DNA of 64,000 nucleotides, from assembly GCF_001517585.1 (NCBI RefSeq), contig NZ_FBYC01000001.1, positions 1 through 64,000 of the forward strand, given 5' to 3'. The stretch comes from Roseibaca calidilacus (lineage in GTDB: Bacteria; Pseudomonadota; Alphaproteobacteria; Rhodobacterales; Rhodobacteraceae). Position 1 is the stretch's first letter. The number at the start of each line of letters is the position of its first letter. This document shows positions 34,201 to 49,200 of this stretch, one piece after another. The translations under genes and the position numbers were made by a program. Under the pieces are notes generated by a model. The model made no database searches. It had not been told where the DNA came from and saw only the letters and a list, made by a program, of their open reading frames with translations.

Positions 34201-37200
34201 TAACCCTGCGCGACACGGCCCGCGGTCCCGGTGAAGAGGATACCGTGCGCCTTGAGATGGGCGATGGCAACGACACGGTCGATCTGACGGGTCAGCAGAT
34301 CCTGCAGGGCAGCGGCGGCGGCCTAGTGCGCTCGATCGATCTGGGCGCGGGCGACGACCTGTTCCTTGGCTCTGCGTTGGACGAGATCATCTCGCTTGGG
34401 GATGGCGATGACACGGTTGATTCGGGCCGCGGCAACGACATCATCATCGATGGTGGCGGGCGTGATACCTATGTCTACGATGCCGCCGAACAGGGCGGTG
34501 ACAACAACGCCGTCACCTTCAGCGTCGATGGCCATGAGATCCGCATCGAACAGGGCGGCACCACCCAGGTCGAGCATCTCTGGGATATCGAGGTTCTGCG
34601 CCTCTCTGGTACGGATGCGGATGATACTTTCGACCTGCGCGGAACCAGCCAGCGGCTTGAGCTGGACGGTCGCGACGGATCGGATGTCTATCTGTCCTAT
34701 TCCACAGCAGGCGTCACCCGCTTCGGGGTCGAGGAGTATTCGTCGAACACCGTGACCTTGTCAGAGCACGGCACCTTCAGCGATGGCGATATGCTTGTCG
34801 GGCTGGAGACCGCGCGCGTGCTGGTCGGGTCGGCCAATGGCGAATTCGTGGACCTCGTAGAGAACAGCACCGTTCTGCGCGGCGTCAAATCCGGTGTCAT
34901 CGCCACGCTCGCCAGCTATAGCGCGCAGACTGGCGAGCTGTTGCTCAAGGATCTGTCGGGCGTGCCTGAACAGGGCGAAGCATTCGAGGTTGTGGGCCGC
35001 GCGGCGCTGGATGGCGCGCAGGTCTCGGCCTCGGTCGCGGGGGTTGCCGGTCTGGTGACCATCGAGATCGGCGAAGGCCAGACTCTGACCGGCGATCCGG
35101 TCAGTCAGACACTTCGACGCAAGGTGACCGATCAGAACGGGAACACCACATACGAACGCATCGGCACCGTTGATAGCTGGAACAGCACCACCAAGCGGCT
35201 TGAGCTGCAGTTGGAAAACGGGGTGGTCATCTCCAGTGCAGATTCGCTTTGGCTGGGCAGCGCCGATTCTTCGAGCCTAAGCAGCAGCACCGGCCTTCAG
35301 GCCCTTGAAAGCTTTACGCTTCCCGTTGCCGATGACGGTGCGCTTCTGACCATCGACGAGGAACGCTCGCCCGCGATCACTGCTGGGACGATTGCCAGTG
35401 CCTCGGGCACCTTGCGGCTGGAAAGCACCGATGCCGCCAATGGCACCGATATCGCAACGGGCGATGCGATCATTCGCGGTGGTACGGTCATTGGCCATGT
35501 CACGTCATGGTCGCAGGCTAGCCGCGCGCTGACCGTGGATCTTGGGTCCGAAAGGGTGGACGCTGGCGATGCGCTTTCCATCCGCGTGACGGCACCCGAT
35601 AACACGACGCAAGATCTTGATATCACTTTCGACCTGCTGAGCGCGGGCACTGGCGATGCGGTCCAGTTGGCTGTCACTGACATCACCACCGGGGTGAATT
35701 TCGCGGTCGAAACGGTACTTATGCGAGATGGTCAGGTTGTCGGAAAGGTCACCGGCTGGAATGCGGACGACCGAAGCCTGACGGTCGATACTGGCAGCGT
35801 CCAGCTTGGCGCGGGTGAGGCTCTGAAACTGCGCACCAGCAGCGGCACCGAGATCGCGTTGAACTATACCCTGCTGGGCGTCGCGTCTGGCGAGGGTGTG
35901 ATCCTGTCGATCAATTCCGATGTTCTGGATGATTTCGTGGCCGAAGCGATCCTGCGGCGCGAGAACACCGATACCTACGAAAAAGTCGGCGTGATCACCG
36001 CTTGGGACAATGTCACGAAAACCCTGACCGTCGAGATGGACGAGGGGCTGACCCTGAACGCCGATGACACGCTGCGGATGGGGGTTGGCGATGATACTGC
36101 CATTGTGACCAGCGCCACGGGCCTGACCGGCATGGGCGGTTTTGCGATCGAGGCGGTCTTGGGCGGCAGTGCGCGGATCGCGCAGTCCGGCTATGCGGCA
36201 GGGCAGGCGCCGACAGTGGGCGGTGTCGCCTACCAGATCGCAGGCGGCGCGACCGAGGCCATCGGCACGACCGAGGCCGTGGATGGCACAAGCTTGACCG
36301 TGAAGGTCGATGACGACAAGACATTGCTCCGCGGTGCCGATCTGCAGGCCACCGTTGTGCCGCACGCCGTCCTACGGCTGGGCAGCGTCGATACCGCGCT
36401 GTCCTCTGTCAGCGCGCGGCTGATCAGCGGTACCATGCAGGCGGGTGACAATACCTTCAGCCTGAATGATGGGGATACGCAGGTCACGCTCAACATCCGT
36501 AACCCCGAGTTCTTCACCACCGCACCGCGGGTGACGCTGGAGAAATGGGAGACCGATGGCGAGCTTCCGGCGATCTCCCTCGGGGCGCTCCTGACCGAGG
36601 ACCAATCGGGCGGGCTTTACCGGATCGACGCCTTCGACGACGAGACCGTGACCATCGCCCTGCTGGAAGGGCGCTGGATTACCAGCGCGGGGACCGATGC
36701 GCTGGACAGCCTTAAAAGCGAGTTCCGCAGCCCCGAGCGGGCGCTGGCCACCCATACGCTCGGTCTGTCGGCTTTCGCCGGAACCAAGACCCCGACCTTG
36801 CCAAATGCCGGCGAAGTCTGGACCGTGGTCAATTCCGAGGTGGATGCGATCCTCTATATCACGGACGTCGACAGCGGTTCGGGAACGGTCAGCTTCGAGA
36901 TGCTGTCGGGTCGCCTCGGCACGGGCTTCCTTGATGAAGAACTGAACTACGAGGTGGACAATGTCCCCGTTGCAGCCGAGATCAACAATTTCGGTATCGC
37001 AAAGGCGGGTACATCGGACGTCACGGCGGTGTTGCGCATCGGCAGCACGGCGATCACGCCTGCCAGCCCGGCCAGCGTGATCCGGTTCGATACCGAGGGG
37101 CTTGCCTCGACCGACAACGTCATCTTGCAAAACGGCGAGAGCGTCATCCTTGTCACTGGGCCGAACGAAGGTCTGCTGCTGAAAGGACGCGCGCAGATCG

Positions 37201-40200
37201 GCGCAGATTACACCCTGTGGGGCAGCGAGGAGACTTTCACGCTGCAAGCGCGGCGCACGGCTCTCGATCCCGTTCAGGTTCAGGCAAAGAGTTTCGTTCT
37301 GCCGTACAAGCCAGTTGTGGATGATCAGGGCAATCAACCCGTCGCGCCGCAGCCGGGCGCCTTGCTTGAACTGACGCGGACCGACGGGCCTGCCGCACTT
37401 CTTCTTGTTGAGGGTGTTCAGGGTGAATCCATCGTGGGACGCATCCTTGACGGGGCGATCCCCTACGAGGTCGACCCAAGCCTGCCGCCCATTCCGGGCG
37501 GCTACCCCGAGGGGGTTGTCGGCCTTAAGCCTGCCGGCGGAACCACACTGACCTATCGCCTGGCCGTTGATGCGAGCGGCCTTGCCGCCAGCCCCGGCAC
37601 GGGCATTGACGTCGATACCGATGTCGGTAGCCCGGTCGATGGCTACTGGGTTGCGCGCGATGAATTGGGCAATGTGCTGGCTGTGCTGCGCAAGACGGGC
37701 ACCACCGTTACGCTCCTGCACGGGCGTGCAACGGACGGCGCCGAACTAAACCGCCTTGGCGATACGTCTGGCACAATATGGACCTTGCGCGCGCCTGATC
37801 GTGTCGCGACGCTGGACGGGGGCAAATCGCCCCATATGCAGCGTGATTTCACCTACACGGTCGAGGTCGAGGGCGACATGGATGCGGTCGATGCCGCAGG
37901 CCAAGGCTTGCGCGACCGTCTTGCCGAAAGTGGAAGCGCCACGCTTTATGCCGTGGGGCCGGACGGCAAACCGCAGGCCGTGACCGTGACCGCGGTCAAC
38001 CTTACGCTGGGGCTGATCGATATCTCCGGGCCTGCGTCGCTGTTGCGGGCAGGGGTTGCGCTTTACGATGCCGGGCAAGGCGAGGCCTTCGAGACGGATG
38101 TCGCTCTGAATCTGCGCGACACGGTGCGCCCTGCCTTGCGGCTTGAGCGCGAGGTCGATGCCGAGGGCGCCCAAAACGGCGCGCGCCGCTTCGCTTATAT
38201 CGAGGCGGCGCCGCTCGAAGGGTCCGCACGCGCGCGGGTCTTCGACGTGCTTGCCACGGCGACATCGGATCGGCCGGTGGAATTGTATGACAGCCTTGGC
38301 AACGCCGTCCTGATCCGCGGCGCCAACGAGACTGCCGGTACGGTGACCTTCCAGTTCGCCATCGCCGACATCAACCAGACCGGCGCGCAGCGCGCGCGTC
38401 TTGCCTTCGGTGACATGGCGCTCTACGCGACGCCCACGGCAAACGCCAAGACGGATCGACCGGTGCTACGCCTTGTGGGGCAGGTCGAAGGAACCGCACA
38501 AGCGCTGACCATGAGCGCGTCGCGCGTGGCTGACGCCGCGACGACGACGGATCTTGCACCGGATGTGACGCTTGGCGGGCTGGGCCAGCCGCTCTTTGAA
38601 GGGCTGCAAGTTGCGCAGCTGTCGAACTCGACAATCGCCAAAGTCTATCAGGTCACCGGACGCGATCTTGACACGTCCGAGCTGAACCTGTCGATCGGTG
38701 ACAGCGGCGCGGCCTCGACCACGGAATTGACCCTTGACGCCGCCTTGGCTCAGGAAGTGGCGGTCGAAAGCGTGGTGGTGAACCTCGATACGGCCATCAT
38801 CCGCTTGCCTGCGGGCTTTGACGGCACCTTTATCGAAGGCCAGCCGGTTTATTCGATGGTCTGGAACGGCACGGCTTGGGTCCAGTCCAAGATCGGGACC
38901 GTCAAGGTGTTCAAGGCTGGGGCCGGTGAACTGCATGTCACGCTCGATCACGCCAACAGCACGCAATATGTCGCCTTCGGTGATCGGATCTGGTCGGAAT
39001 ACGTGGCCATGGGCGCCGAGGCCCATCGCGGCACGGTGGTCAATGCCCAACCCGATGACCTGAAGCTTGTGAACAAGCAGATCGTCTGGTCTGGCGTGGA
39101 GAAGGGAGATGTCGAAAATCTCGTGGCCAATGCCGAAGACGGCCTCATATCCGAGGATGGCCGGACCCTGTTCGAGATTGGCTATTTTGGGCCAGCGCGA
39201 GACACGTTTGGAAATGTCCTGCCCGGAGACACATACGACCTGGTGTTCAACCGCGTGCGCGTGCCCTTCCAGCCCTTCAATCCCAGCCAGGAGCTGTCGC
39301 TGCTATCGCGCGATGACGATACATTCAGCAACGAACTGGACAGAGTTGTGGTGGGCAATGGGGCGCTTGACGTGTCCTTTGGCCCCGCAGGCTGGCAGGT
39401 GCGGATCACCCAAAGCAGCGTAGAGGACTTCGAGGCAGCGATCGCGGATTACCTTGAATCGGGCGATGAGATTGACCCCGATCTCTTCAAGACCATGGTC
39501 GATCACCCTGACCGCGACGGGCTCTACATCTCGTCGCTGCCCAAGGCGCCGGGTCAGCGCGGGCTGGACAGTGGCCGGGTCATCGGCTGGGATCCGGCTG
39601 GGCGGATCATAACGCTCGAGGTCGTCGAAAGCGACCGGGCAGAGGCGAACCTTGCCGATAACCTGAACGGGGCCTTCTACCTGCGCGAAGCGCCGGTGTT
39701 CCGCCTTGATGACAAGCTGCTCTACGATCCGGCTGTCATCACGGGCGCCGACCGCGATCCCTTTGACGTCGTGCGGACCGGCAACCGGATCAGCGTCACT
39801 ATCCCCAGGTTCCAGGCCGAGGCGAACTGGCCGCTCGATGCCGATTACACCAACATCTACCTGCTGGATAAGGACAGCGACGAGTTGGTGGCGACGGCAC
39901 GGATCGACCGGCAGGCGACACAGGATGGTTTCAACGCGGCTGCTGCCGATGCCCCTACGCTGATGGTCTATGCCGATGCGGTGAATGGTGCCTATGGTTG
40001 GAGCAGCTTCGACAGCGCTCAGCACAAGATCGTGCTGGCCGAACCCTTCGACCAGATCGCCCGGATCAATAGCGTGTCTGAGGTCAGCACCGATGAGGAA
40101 ACCGGGGTGCGCAGCGTCGAGGTGAAACTGCACGCGGATGCCCCTGTCCATATCGAGTACAGCCCCGCCGATGGCACGCCGCGCTTCGCGCAGGTGATCG

Positions 40201-43200
40201 CGATGAGCGGCGGCACGCCCGCAAGCGATGTGATCTTCGGCAAGGTACAGAAAGTGTCGGGCGACGCTGCTACCGGTTACACGCTGACCGTGGCGCTTGG
40301 TCAGGCTGCCGATGAGCCGGGCACGGGACAGGTCCGTCTTGCGACCGCCGACCGGATCGGGGCCTTCAAGCTTGCGCCGGAGCTGGTTGCAGAGGCCGAG
40401 CAGCATTACACCGCCCGCGTCAACCTTGCCGAGCTTGAATGGGAAGTAGACCGTATCACCCAGACGCTGCAACTGGGTAGCAGCCATGGCCTGTCGCTGG
40501 GCGATACCCTGACGGCCAATGGTGTCATCGGCGTTGTCACCGGGGTCAGCGGGGCCGATGTGACGGTCGAGCTGCGCCGCACGGCGAATGTGCTTGAGGG
40601 TGTCGAGGCACTCAAGATCGGGCGTGCCGATGATTTCGTCGGACAGAACGATTGGGACGTGATCGACAACAGCCTTGTGCAGATCTATGAGCCGGTCGCG
40701 AATGCCGATGGTTGGCCATCTGACAACCGCCAGACCGACGATTGGTCGGTCGAGGTAGGCTCAAACCTGACACGCGATGTCTATGCGCTTGAGCTGCGCT
40801 ATACACCGCATTCGCCTCTGGTCGGCACGACAGTGGCCGGGCAGAGCGTGACCGGGATTACCTTCGATTATGCAACGACCCCGGCCCAGCCGACCGCCAT
40901 TCTGACGCTGGCGGCGGCCCCGACAGGGCTGGCAAATGGCGATACGGTCAGCATCGGCGGCCGAATGGTGGCGGTGACCGCAGTGGACGGCGCGAAAATC
41001 ACCGTCTCGGCCAATGATCTGGATCCCTCTGAGGCGAGCGTGCTGGCCAAGCTTGCGGCGAACCCGCTGGCCGAACTTTCGCCGATGGAGACCCTGATCA
41101 ACGAGGGCATCGTGATGCCCTTGCGGCCGATCGTGAACGATCGTCTGGAATTCAACGGCGGCACCATCGCGGATCGCGTGGTGATGCCGGATCAGGCCAC
41201 CGTCCTCGACATTCAGGATCTGAGCACCGCCAAAGACGGCTATCGCTTCCGCGTCTTTGTAGAGGTGACATGGCAGGATCTGCAGGATCCGGCCTTCCTG
41301 ACGGGGCAGTCGGTCACGACCGGGGCGAGTACCGCGCTGCAGATCGTGACGGCGCGCGAGACCGAGGTCGAGGACACGCTTAAGGCGCAGACCTTGACCG
41401 TGGCCGCCAGCGAGACGATCGAAGTTGGCGATGAGATCGTGCTTGCAGGCAACCTGCGAGCTGTCGTGGCCGCTGTCACGCCTGAGGCAGGACAGAAGAA
41501 GGTCAAGGTTGTCCTGCCGACAGCTGGCGAGTTCGCAGCCGGCACAGTTACCCGTGAAAGCCGCGATGGCACGGTCACACATGACATCGCGGTGTCGCCC
41601 GTCACATCGCCCGCAGCCATTGGCGCGCTGCCCTATGACGTCTTTGTCGCCCTGCGCTCTTACGGGCTGCAAGGGGCCTCGCCCAAGCAGTTCTTTGCCG
41701 ATCAGGGCTTCACGCTAGAAATGAATGGCAGCACGGTTGCCGAGGGTCGCGTCACGGATTGGAATGCGGATCTTCAGCAGATCACCCTTGCGGGCCTGAC
41801 ATCCGGGGGCAAGGGCGTCACGGCGCTAGATGGATCGCTTCGGGATCTCGTGACCAATGGCGCAACGCTGATCAGCGAGATCGACGCCACCGGCGGCGTG
41901 ATCGTGGGCGAGCGAGTGCTGGTTGAGTTGGATGGTGACGGGTCGGATACGGTCAAGATCGGCAGCGCGCTGCGCTTTGCGACCGGCGATGTCGAAATCG
42001 GGCGCGTGCTTGCCAAGGTCGGCAACCTCTACGAGGTGCTGATAAACGCCGAAGCGCTGAAGGCAGGGACCGCGCTGGTGGAAGGGGCGACCGTCCTTTG
42101 GACCAGCACCGCGCATAGCGGCAGCCAGAGCGGCACAGTCAAGACGCTGCGCGTGGATGCGGTGGTTTCGGCTGTCCTGCATGTGCCGGGTGCCACAAAT
42201 GTGGTAGCCGACAAGAACCGAGCCGAGATTTCGCCTGAACAGGGCGACCGTGTCGTGATCGACGCTGTTCATGTCGGCGAAGTGATCGGGTTCGATCCCG
42301 AAAAGGCGCTTCTGTCCTTCGCGATCTTTGCCGAACACCTGTCCAAGGTGGATCTGAGCAAACAGATCACCGTCGAATCCGCTTCGGGCGTTGCGCGAAC
42401 GGATGCTAGCGGAAAGACGGCGTTCGACATCGCCGAGCTGCGGCTGGGCTCTGTCCGCTATGACGGAGTGGGCACCATCGCAAGCGCGGGCTCTTCGGAC
42501 ACGACACTGACGCTCGAGGGGCTGGCCCTTGGCTTTGACGGAGGCACGGGTTCCGGCAAGCTGGCGGTCCTGACAAACATGGACATGCGGTCCTCGTCCA
42601 TCCTGTCAGGCTACACTGGCGTCGATTTCCGCAACCGCGACCGAATCGTGCTGGGGGTCAACCAGCTGCCTGCGGATGATGTGAGCTGGCAAGACCAGCG
42701 CGCCTTCGCGCTGACCGACCTGTCGCAGGACAGCTACCTGTTTGACATGACCCGCACCCAGATCGCGGTTGCTGTTGATGGGGGTCTCTCCTTCCGTTTG
42801 GAAGGGGGAGAGCTGCGCGCCTCGACCGTCAAATCCGCTCCGCGCTTCCTGAACTATTTCGGCGCGGACGAGGTGTTCATTCATGGCACGAACGCGGCCG
42901 ACACTTTCACCTTCGACAACACCAGCGCGCTAACCTATGCCTTCGGCCACGGCGGCAAGGACAGTTTCAACATCGGCTCGGTGATCGAAGTCCGGCAGGC
43001 CCCGAACCCGGATGGTGAAGGCACCGTTTCGGTCGTCGAAACCACCGCGGGCACGTCCACCGACACGCGGCTATTCGGCGGCGGCGGCAATGACTATTTC
43101 CAAGTGTTCCGCAACAAGGGCGAAACCTGGCTTTACGGGGACGCGGGCGACGATACCTTCTTCGTGAAGGCCACGCTGGGGATTACCAACCTGGGGTCGG

Positions 43201-46200
43201 GCAAGGGCAAGAACAAGGTCGGCTTCAACCGCAACGCCCCGCTGCATATCGATGGTGGTTCGGGCTTCAACACCTTCATTCTTGAAGGGACCGAGATCAA
43301 CGATCAGTTCGTGGTCTATGTCGATGACGATGGCGTTCAGCAGATAAAGGGTGCTGGCGTCGATATGGGCTCAATCCAGAATGTCCAGAACATCCAGATC
43401 AACGCGATCGACGGGGATGACACGATCTACATCTATGGTGTCAACGCCGAGACGCGATTGACGGTGAACGCGGGCCGCGGCAACGACACAATCCAGATCG
43501 GTGGTCCGGCGCTTCTGTTCAACCCGGACAGCCAGAGCATCGATCTCGACACCACTGCGCCCACGGCGCTGGTGCCGACTGTGGTCTACGAAGAGGTCGA
43601 GGAGTTCGTGCCGGGCTTCACCCGGGTCGAGCGGATCGCCAACCCCGACGGCACGGAAACCGTGCGCCAGATCGCCGTTCCAGGCTATACGCGGATCAAG
43701 AAGATCGCGACCGTGGCCATGGTGCCTGTTTCCAGCACCACCCAGAGCGAGCGCAAGCGCGTGCCGCCCGACACCGCCCGCATCGCGGCGCAATATGATC
43801 TGAGCGCGTTCGACAATTTGGTGACGATCGATGGCTCTGCCGGCGCGGACGTGGTCGATGTCAAGCTTTACGGGAACACCGATGGCGACCGGGCGAACGG
43901 CGAATTCGGCGTGACCACCGCTCGCGAAATCCAGGCCCGCGCCCTCAAGGCGATCTACGGGCAATCCTATGTCCCCTCCGAGGACGAACTGATCCCCGTC
44001 GACAGCCCCGACAACGAGACGTTCGGCTGGCTGACGGGCTTCGGCGGCAATTCGCAGGGTATCGTGCTCGACAACAACGAGCTTGTTCGTATCCAGCTGG
44101 GCAATGCGTCCAACAACATGATCCTGTCGGGTGTGGACCGCGATATCGAGTATGTCGTGCTGTCCATGGGGGGAGGCGACGACACCGTGCGCGTCGGCGC
44201 CATGTCCGAGATCGTTGACCGGATCTCGATGCTGAAGACCAACCTGGCTGACTATTCGGTCGAGGTGCAAGACTGGTTCATCGACGAGATCGCCGAGGCC
44301 GACCGCGACAAGGTGCTCAAGCAGGCGGCCTATGACGAGGTCGAGGCCACCGCCGCTGCGCTTGAGGCGTGGTATGCGGGCCTTGACGTCAGTGGGATCG
44401 ATACCGCGCTTCTGGCCACCGATCTTGCCGAACAGCAGCGCCTTAACGGCAAGTTCATCGCCGATCTGGACCCGGCCCTGCGCGACTGGTTCACGGGTTA
44501 CGAAAGCGTTCTGGCCCGGATCAACGCCACGGCGCAGGATCTGTATTCGCAGGCCCTCGTGGATGCCAAGGATCTGGACATCGACGAGACTCGCTCGGCA
44601 GAGCAGATCATCACGGACCTGGACGCCTGGTTTGCCGCGATCAACTTCAGGGAGTTCGCGGACAATCTGCCAGCCCTTCAGGCCAAGTGGGAACGCGCGA
44701 ACCCTCGTCACGCGGGCACCGTGGGTTCAATCGAGAACATCCTGTCGCGGGCGCTGATCATCGGCGGCACAGGCCGCGATACGATCTCGATCTACGACAC
44801 CGCGCGCGCCGAGGCCGTTCTGGCGCAGGTCGATGTCTTCTCGGCCAAGCCGTTCCAGCCTGCCGACCCCTCGGTGGCGACGTCCGCACAGATCGCGGCC
44901 GACCCGCTGCAGCAGCGCATCGACTTTACCCGAATTCGCTTTGCAGCCCGTGATGGCGGGCCGGGCCCGGATGGCTCGGTCGCGTTGAACAGCTTTGAGA
45001 ACAGCTATGTCTATCTCGGCGCCGCCAACGACAAGGTCGAAGTGAAGGCCGCACTGCAACCCATCGGGATCTATACCGGCGGCGGCGATGACGACATCTT
45101 CATCGGCTCCACGCCGGATGATGCGCTGACCTCGACCCTTGACGGGATCGACACCATCGTGACCATCGACGGCGGCCTTGGCTCCACGCGCCTTGTGGTC
45201 AGCCGCGGGGGCGATACCGATGACACCGGCACCGTCTCCATCGGTGAGGGCGAGGTCATACTGCAGCACTTCGCGGGCAACGACCGCGCGCAGCCGCCCA
45301 TCGTCTCGGCAGTGGCCTATCAGACGCTGGTCGACCCCACCTTCAACGACTTTGCCGCCGTCCTGATCGCGGGCAGCTACAAGTCTGACAAGGACAATGG
45401 CTTTGACCGGGGTGTCACCGTCTACACTGGTGACGGCGACGACAAGTCTGTTCAGATCAAGTCGATCCGCCCCGAGGCGCCGACGCGCATCTACCTTGGC
45501 AAGGGCGATGACATTGCCTCGGTCCTGCCCACGCTCGATGAGCACGGCAACAACATCGGTCTGAGGCAGCTGAGTGATCCCAGCAAGGATCCGCATGACA
45601 AGCTTGAGGTCTTCGGCGGCGACGGCAATGACCGGATCGATCTTTCCAAGGCACTGGTCAACGTGCGGGCCTTTGGCGGTGCCGGCAATGACCGCCTGAT
45701 CGGCTCGACCGGGTTCGACATCCTGATCGGTGGCGATGGCGATGACTGGATCGAAGGCTATGGCTCGACCCTGCTGGGCGACCCGGCCGACGACAGCCTG
45801 TGGGGGCAGCAGATCGAGATTCTGGTGGGCGACCACCTGGGCCGCTATTTCGAGCAGCCGGGAACCGGTTCGGATGTCATCCGCTTCCAGCTGCCGGGCT
45901 TCATCGACGTCAACAGCCAGGATTTCGACGCGCGCTGGATGGAACGCGGTGGCCTCTACCTGTTCGACCGCACCGACAACGCGGGCCAGTTCCGTGACCT
46001 GACCGAGGCGTTGAATGGTGACGGTATTCTGCGCGAGAAATTCCGCGGCGCAGACCCGAGGGCTGAATGGAACAGCCTTGTCTCCCCGTCCGAGACGCTC
46101 GGGACTGGCGGCAACGACCTGATCTTCTCGGGTGTGGCCCTGCCCAGCGGACTTGGCATGAGCATGCAGGCAAATGCCGCTACACGGACCGGAACCAACG

Positions 46201-49200
46201 TGATCTTCGGTGGTGCTGGCCGCGACCGTATCTTCGCGGGCGACACCCACGCGGCGCATCGCTTTGGCCATGTGATCGTGGGCGACGAGGCGCGCCTTGT
46301 CCTGCGCGACGACAGCGGCGATCCCATCTTCAAGCTGCGCGATATCGCAGCCGCGATTCTGCCGCAGAACAACCCGCGCGGCGATGACTGGATCGTCTTC
46401 GGCGCTGGCCCGGCACAGGTTCTATCGGGACGCGGGCATGACGCGATCTTCGGTGGCGTGAATGCCGATGGCAGCAATGCCGCCAGCACCGCACAGGTCA
46501 ATATCGTCTCCAGCATGGGCGAGATCCAGTTCGAGGATGGCACCACGACGCTTGGGTTAATGAAATCCCTCGAGGATCAGCCGGACGGGGACGACACGGT
46601 CCTGATGGGCGAAAATGACGTGCGCTGGATCGGCGGCGGCGGCAATGATCGGATCTGGGTGGGCTATGAAACCGACCTGACCGAAGCCGCGCGCTTCTCG
46701 GTTTGGAAGAATTACGGCGGCACCTCCGACACAGGCCGGATGGTCGAGAACGCACCGTTGCGCGACATCCTCGGCCAGAACCCGGCAAGCTTCAGCCTGA
46801 CCACCGTGCAACCCTACCAGCGCTCGGCCGATGTCCAGTCGCCCGAGGCCGACAGCCAGTTCCAGGATGCCTATCTGCTGGATGGCACCACGCGTGCGGA
46901 TAAGGCGATCGGGCCAGACAGCTGGACATGGATCCCCTCGACGATCCAGATCATCGACACATCCACCACCCGCCGGACGCAGACTGTGACGCTTCTGTCC
47001 GATTACGCGCAGATCGAGCGGACGATGCTGAACCGCCCGGGTGGGGTGAAGGACGGCTACGATTACGAGGCGGCGGATATCGAGCTATTCACCGATACCC
47101 AGCAGCTTGTCGTCGAAGTGGCGGAATCGATCACCCCTTCGGTGAATTTCGACGCTACTTACGAAAACTTGCCGGATATGCCGCTGTCCCTGCAATCGTG
47201 GAACCGCGGCGATGGCGGGCATGACCAGATCACGGTCGGCTCTGCCCGCGGCCAGATCATCGCGGGCGAGGGTAATGATAAGATCACAAGCGGTGAGAAC
47301 CGTGCATCGACCGACGACACCCCCGATCCTAGCAGCGATCTGGTCGTCGCAGGCGATGCCGCACAGGTGCACCGGTTTGCCGCCGATGACAGCCGCTATG
47401 ACACAAGGTCCGATTTCCCGCGCCTGATCCGCGTGTCCACCAGCACCGAATTGACCAAGGTCGACGTTCAGGGGACCGAGGAAAGCCAGGCCTATCGCGG
47501 CGGCGATGACGTGATGGACCTTGGCACCGGCCATCACGTCGTCCTGGGCGGTCTGGGACGCGACACGATCAGCGTGGCGACCACCGAAGCGGGCCTTGAC
47601 CAGATCGTCGCGGGCGACGGGGCTACGATGCTCTTCGATCCGCGGCTTGATTACGGCCCGCCGCGTGCGGTGCTCTATTTCGAAACGATGGAGCGCAACA
47701 GCGCGCTACTTTCGAAAGAACTGCGCGGGGCGGACGACAATAATGACACGATCACCATCGGAAATGGCGACGTGCTGGCGGCCGGCGGGCTTGGCAATGA
47801 TATCCTGACCCTCGGCAAGGGTCGGCAGTTCATCGCGGGCGATTCCGCCAGCTTCCTAACCGCACAATACAATGTCATCACGCCCGCCAAGAAGGACGTC
47901 CCCGAGGTCGGACGTCAGGAGATGATCTTTGAAGACCTGATGCCGGGCGTGGTCGGCGGTGATGATGTTATCACCTCGGCGGCCACCCAAGTCGTCTTCA
48001 TCGGCGGCGGTGGTCATGACACGGCGACGCTGCAGCAGGGTATGAGCGTCGATGAAGAAGGCCATGCCTTCGCGATTGGCGGTCGCGGACAGTTCGTCTT
48101 CGAGCTTGATCTGCCTGGCAAAGACGGCTTCCGCAACGATGACCGCACGATACCGGGCATGTTCAACGTGCTGACGTTGAAGGATATGCAGACCTTCGAC
48201 ACCCAGCCGCTGCCCAAGTTCAACACCGCCGATCCGTTGACGGATCCAGTTACGGTCACGACCAACGACACGGTCATCGACCCGGCGTCCGGCAAGACCT
48301 ACACCTACGTTCCGAACGAATCCAAGACTGTCGCGGATTGGTCCGAAGCGGAGTTCTCCAATCCGGCGCTCTGGTTCTCTCCGACCTTGGCGAGCCAAGA
48401 AGAAAAGAACCTGACCGGGGGCAATGACACGATCCACATGTCCTATGGTCGCCTTGTGGCCATGGGCGGGGGTGGCGCCGACACACTGACCGGGCTTGGC
48501 AGCGACAACGCGGGCAATGGCGGCACAGCCAGCGCGATTTTCGCAGGGGATTCGGCATACCTGTCGCTGACCTCGGACCCCGATGAGTTGAAGGTGCAGA
48601 TCTTTGAAAGCCGGCGTGGCCCGGACGGGGATCTGAACCTGACGGGCACGCGGGGCAGTGCAAACTACGGCAAGGACGTCATTGATCTTGGCGGTGGGCA
48701 TCTTCTGGCCATCGGTGGCGAGGGTGACGATACCATCACGAACGGCAACGGTCGCGCCATCGTGCTGGGCGATCATGGCCAGATGATCTTCTCGGTCTCG
48801 AACGGTCACAAGATCAGCACCGTCACCAATGCCGCGCGCACCGATGTGGACGAATCCGCCCTGCTCAGTCTGATTGCAGGTGATGACAGGATCGAGTTGG
48901 GTCAGGGTAGCCTTCAGATCGTCATGGGTGGCGACGGGAACGACACGGTCACGACCCAGACCGACGGGTTCGCAACACCGCAGCCAGGTGCCGTGGTGAA
49001 CGACAGCTACTTTGCAGGTGATCGTGCCGAGCTGGTCTTCGACCCCTCGGTCGCGGGCGACCGAATGCTGAGGTTCACCGCGAAAAGCGATCCGAACTCA
49101 GGCGATGGTGACGACAGTTTCACCACAGCCGACGGGGATGTGCGTGCCATTCTGGGCTACGGGGCCGACAGCCTGACCATGGGTCATGGCATGGCCATCG

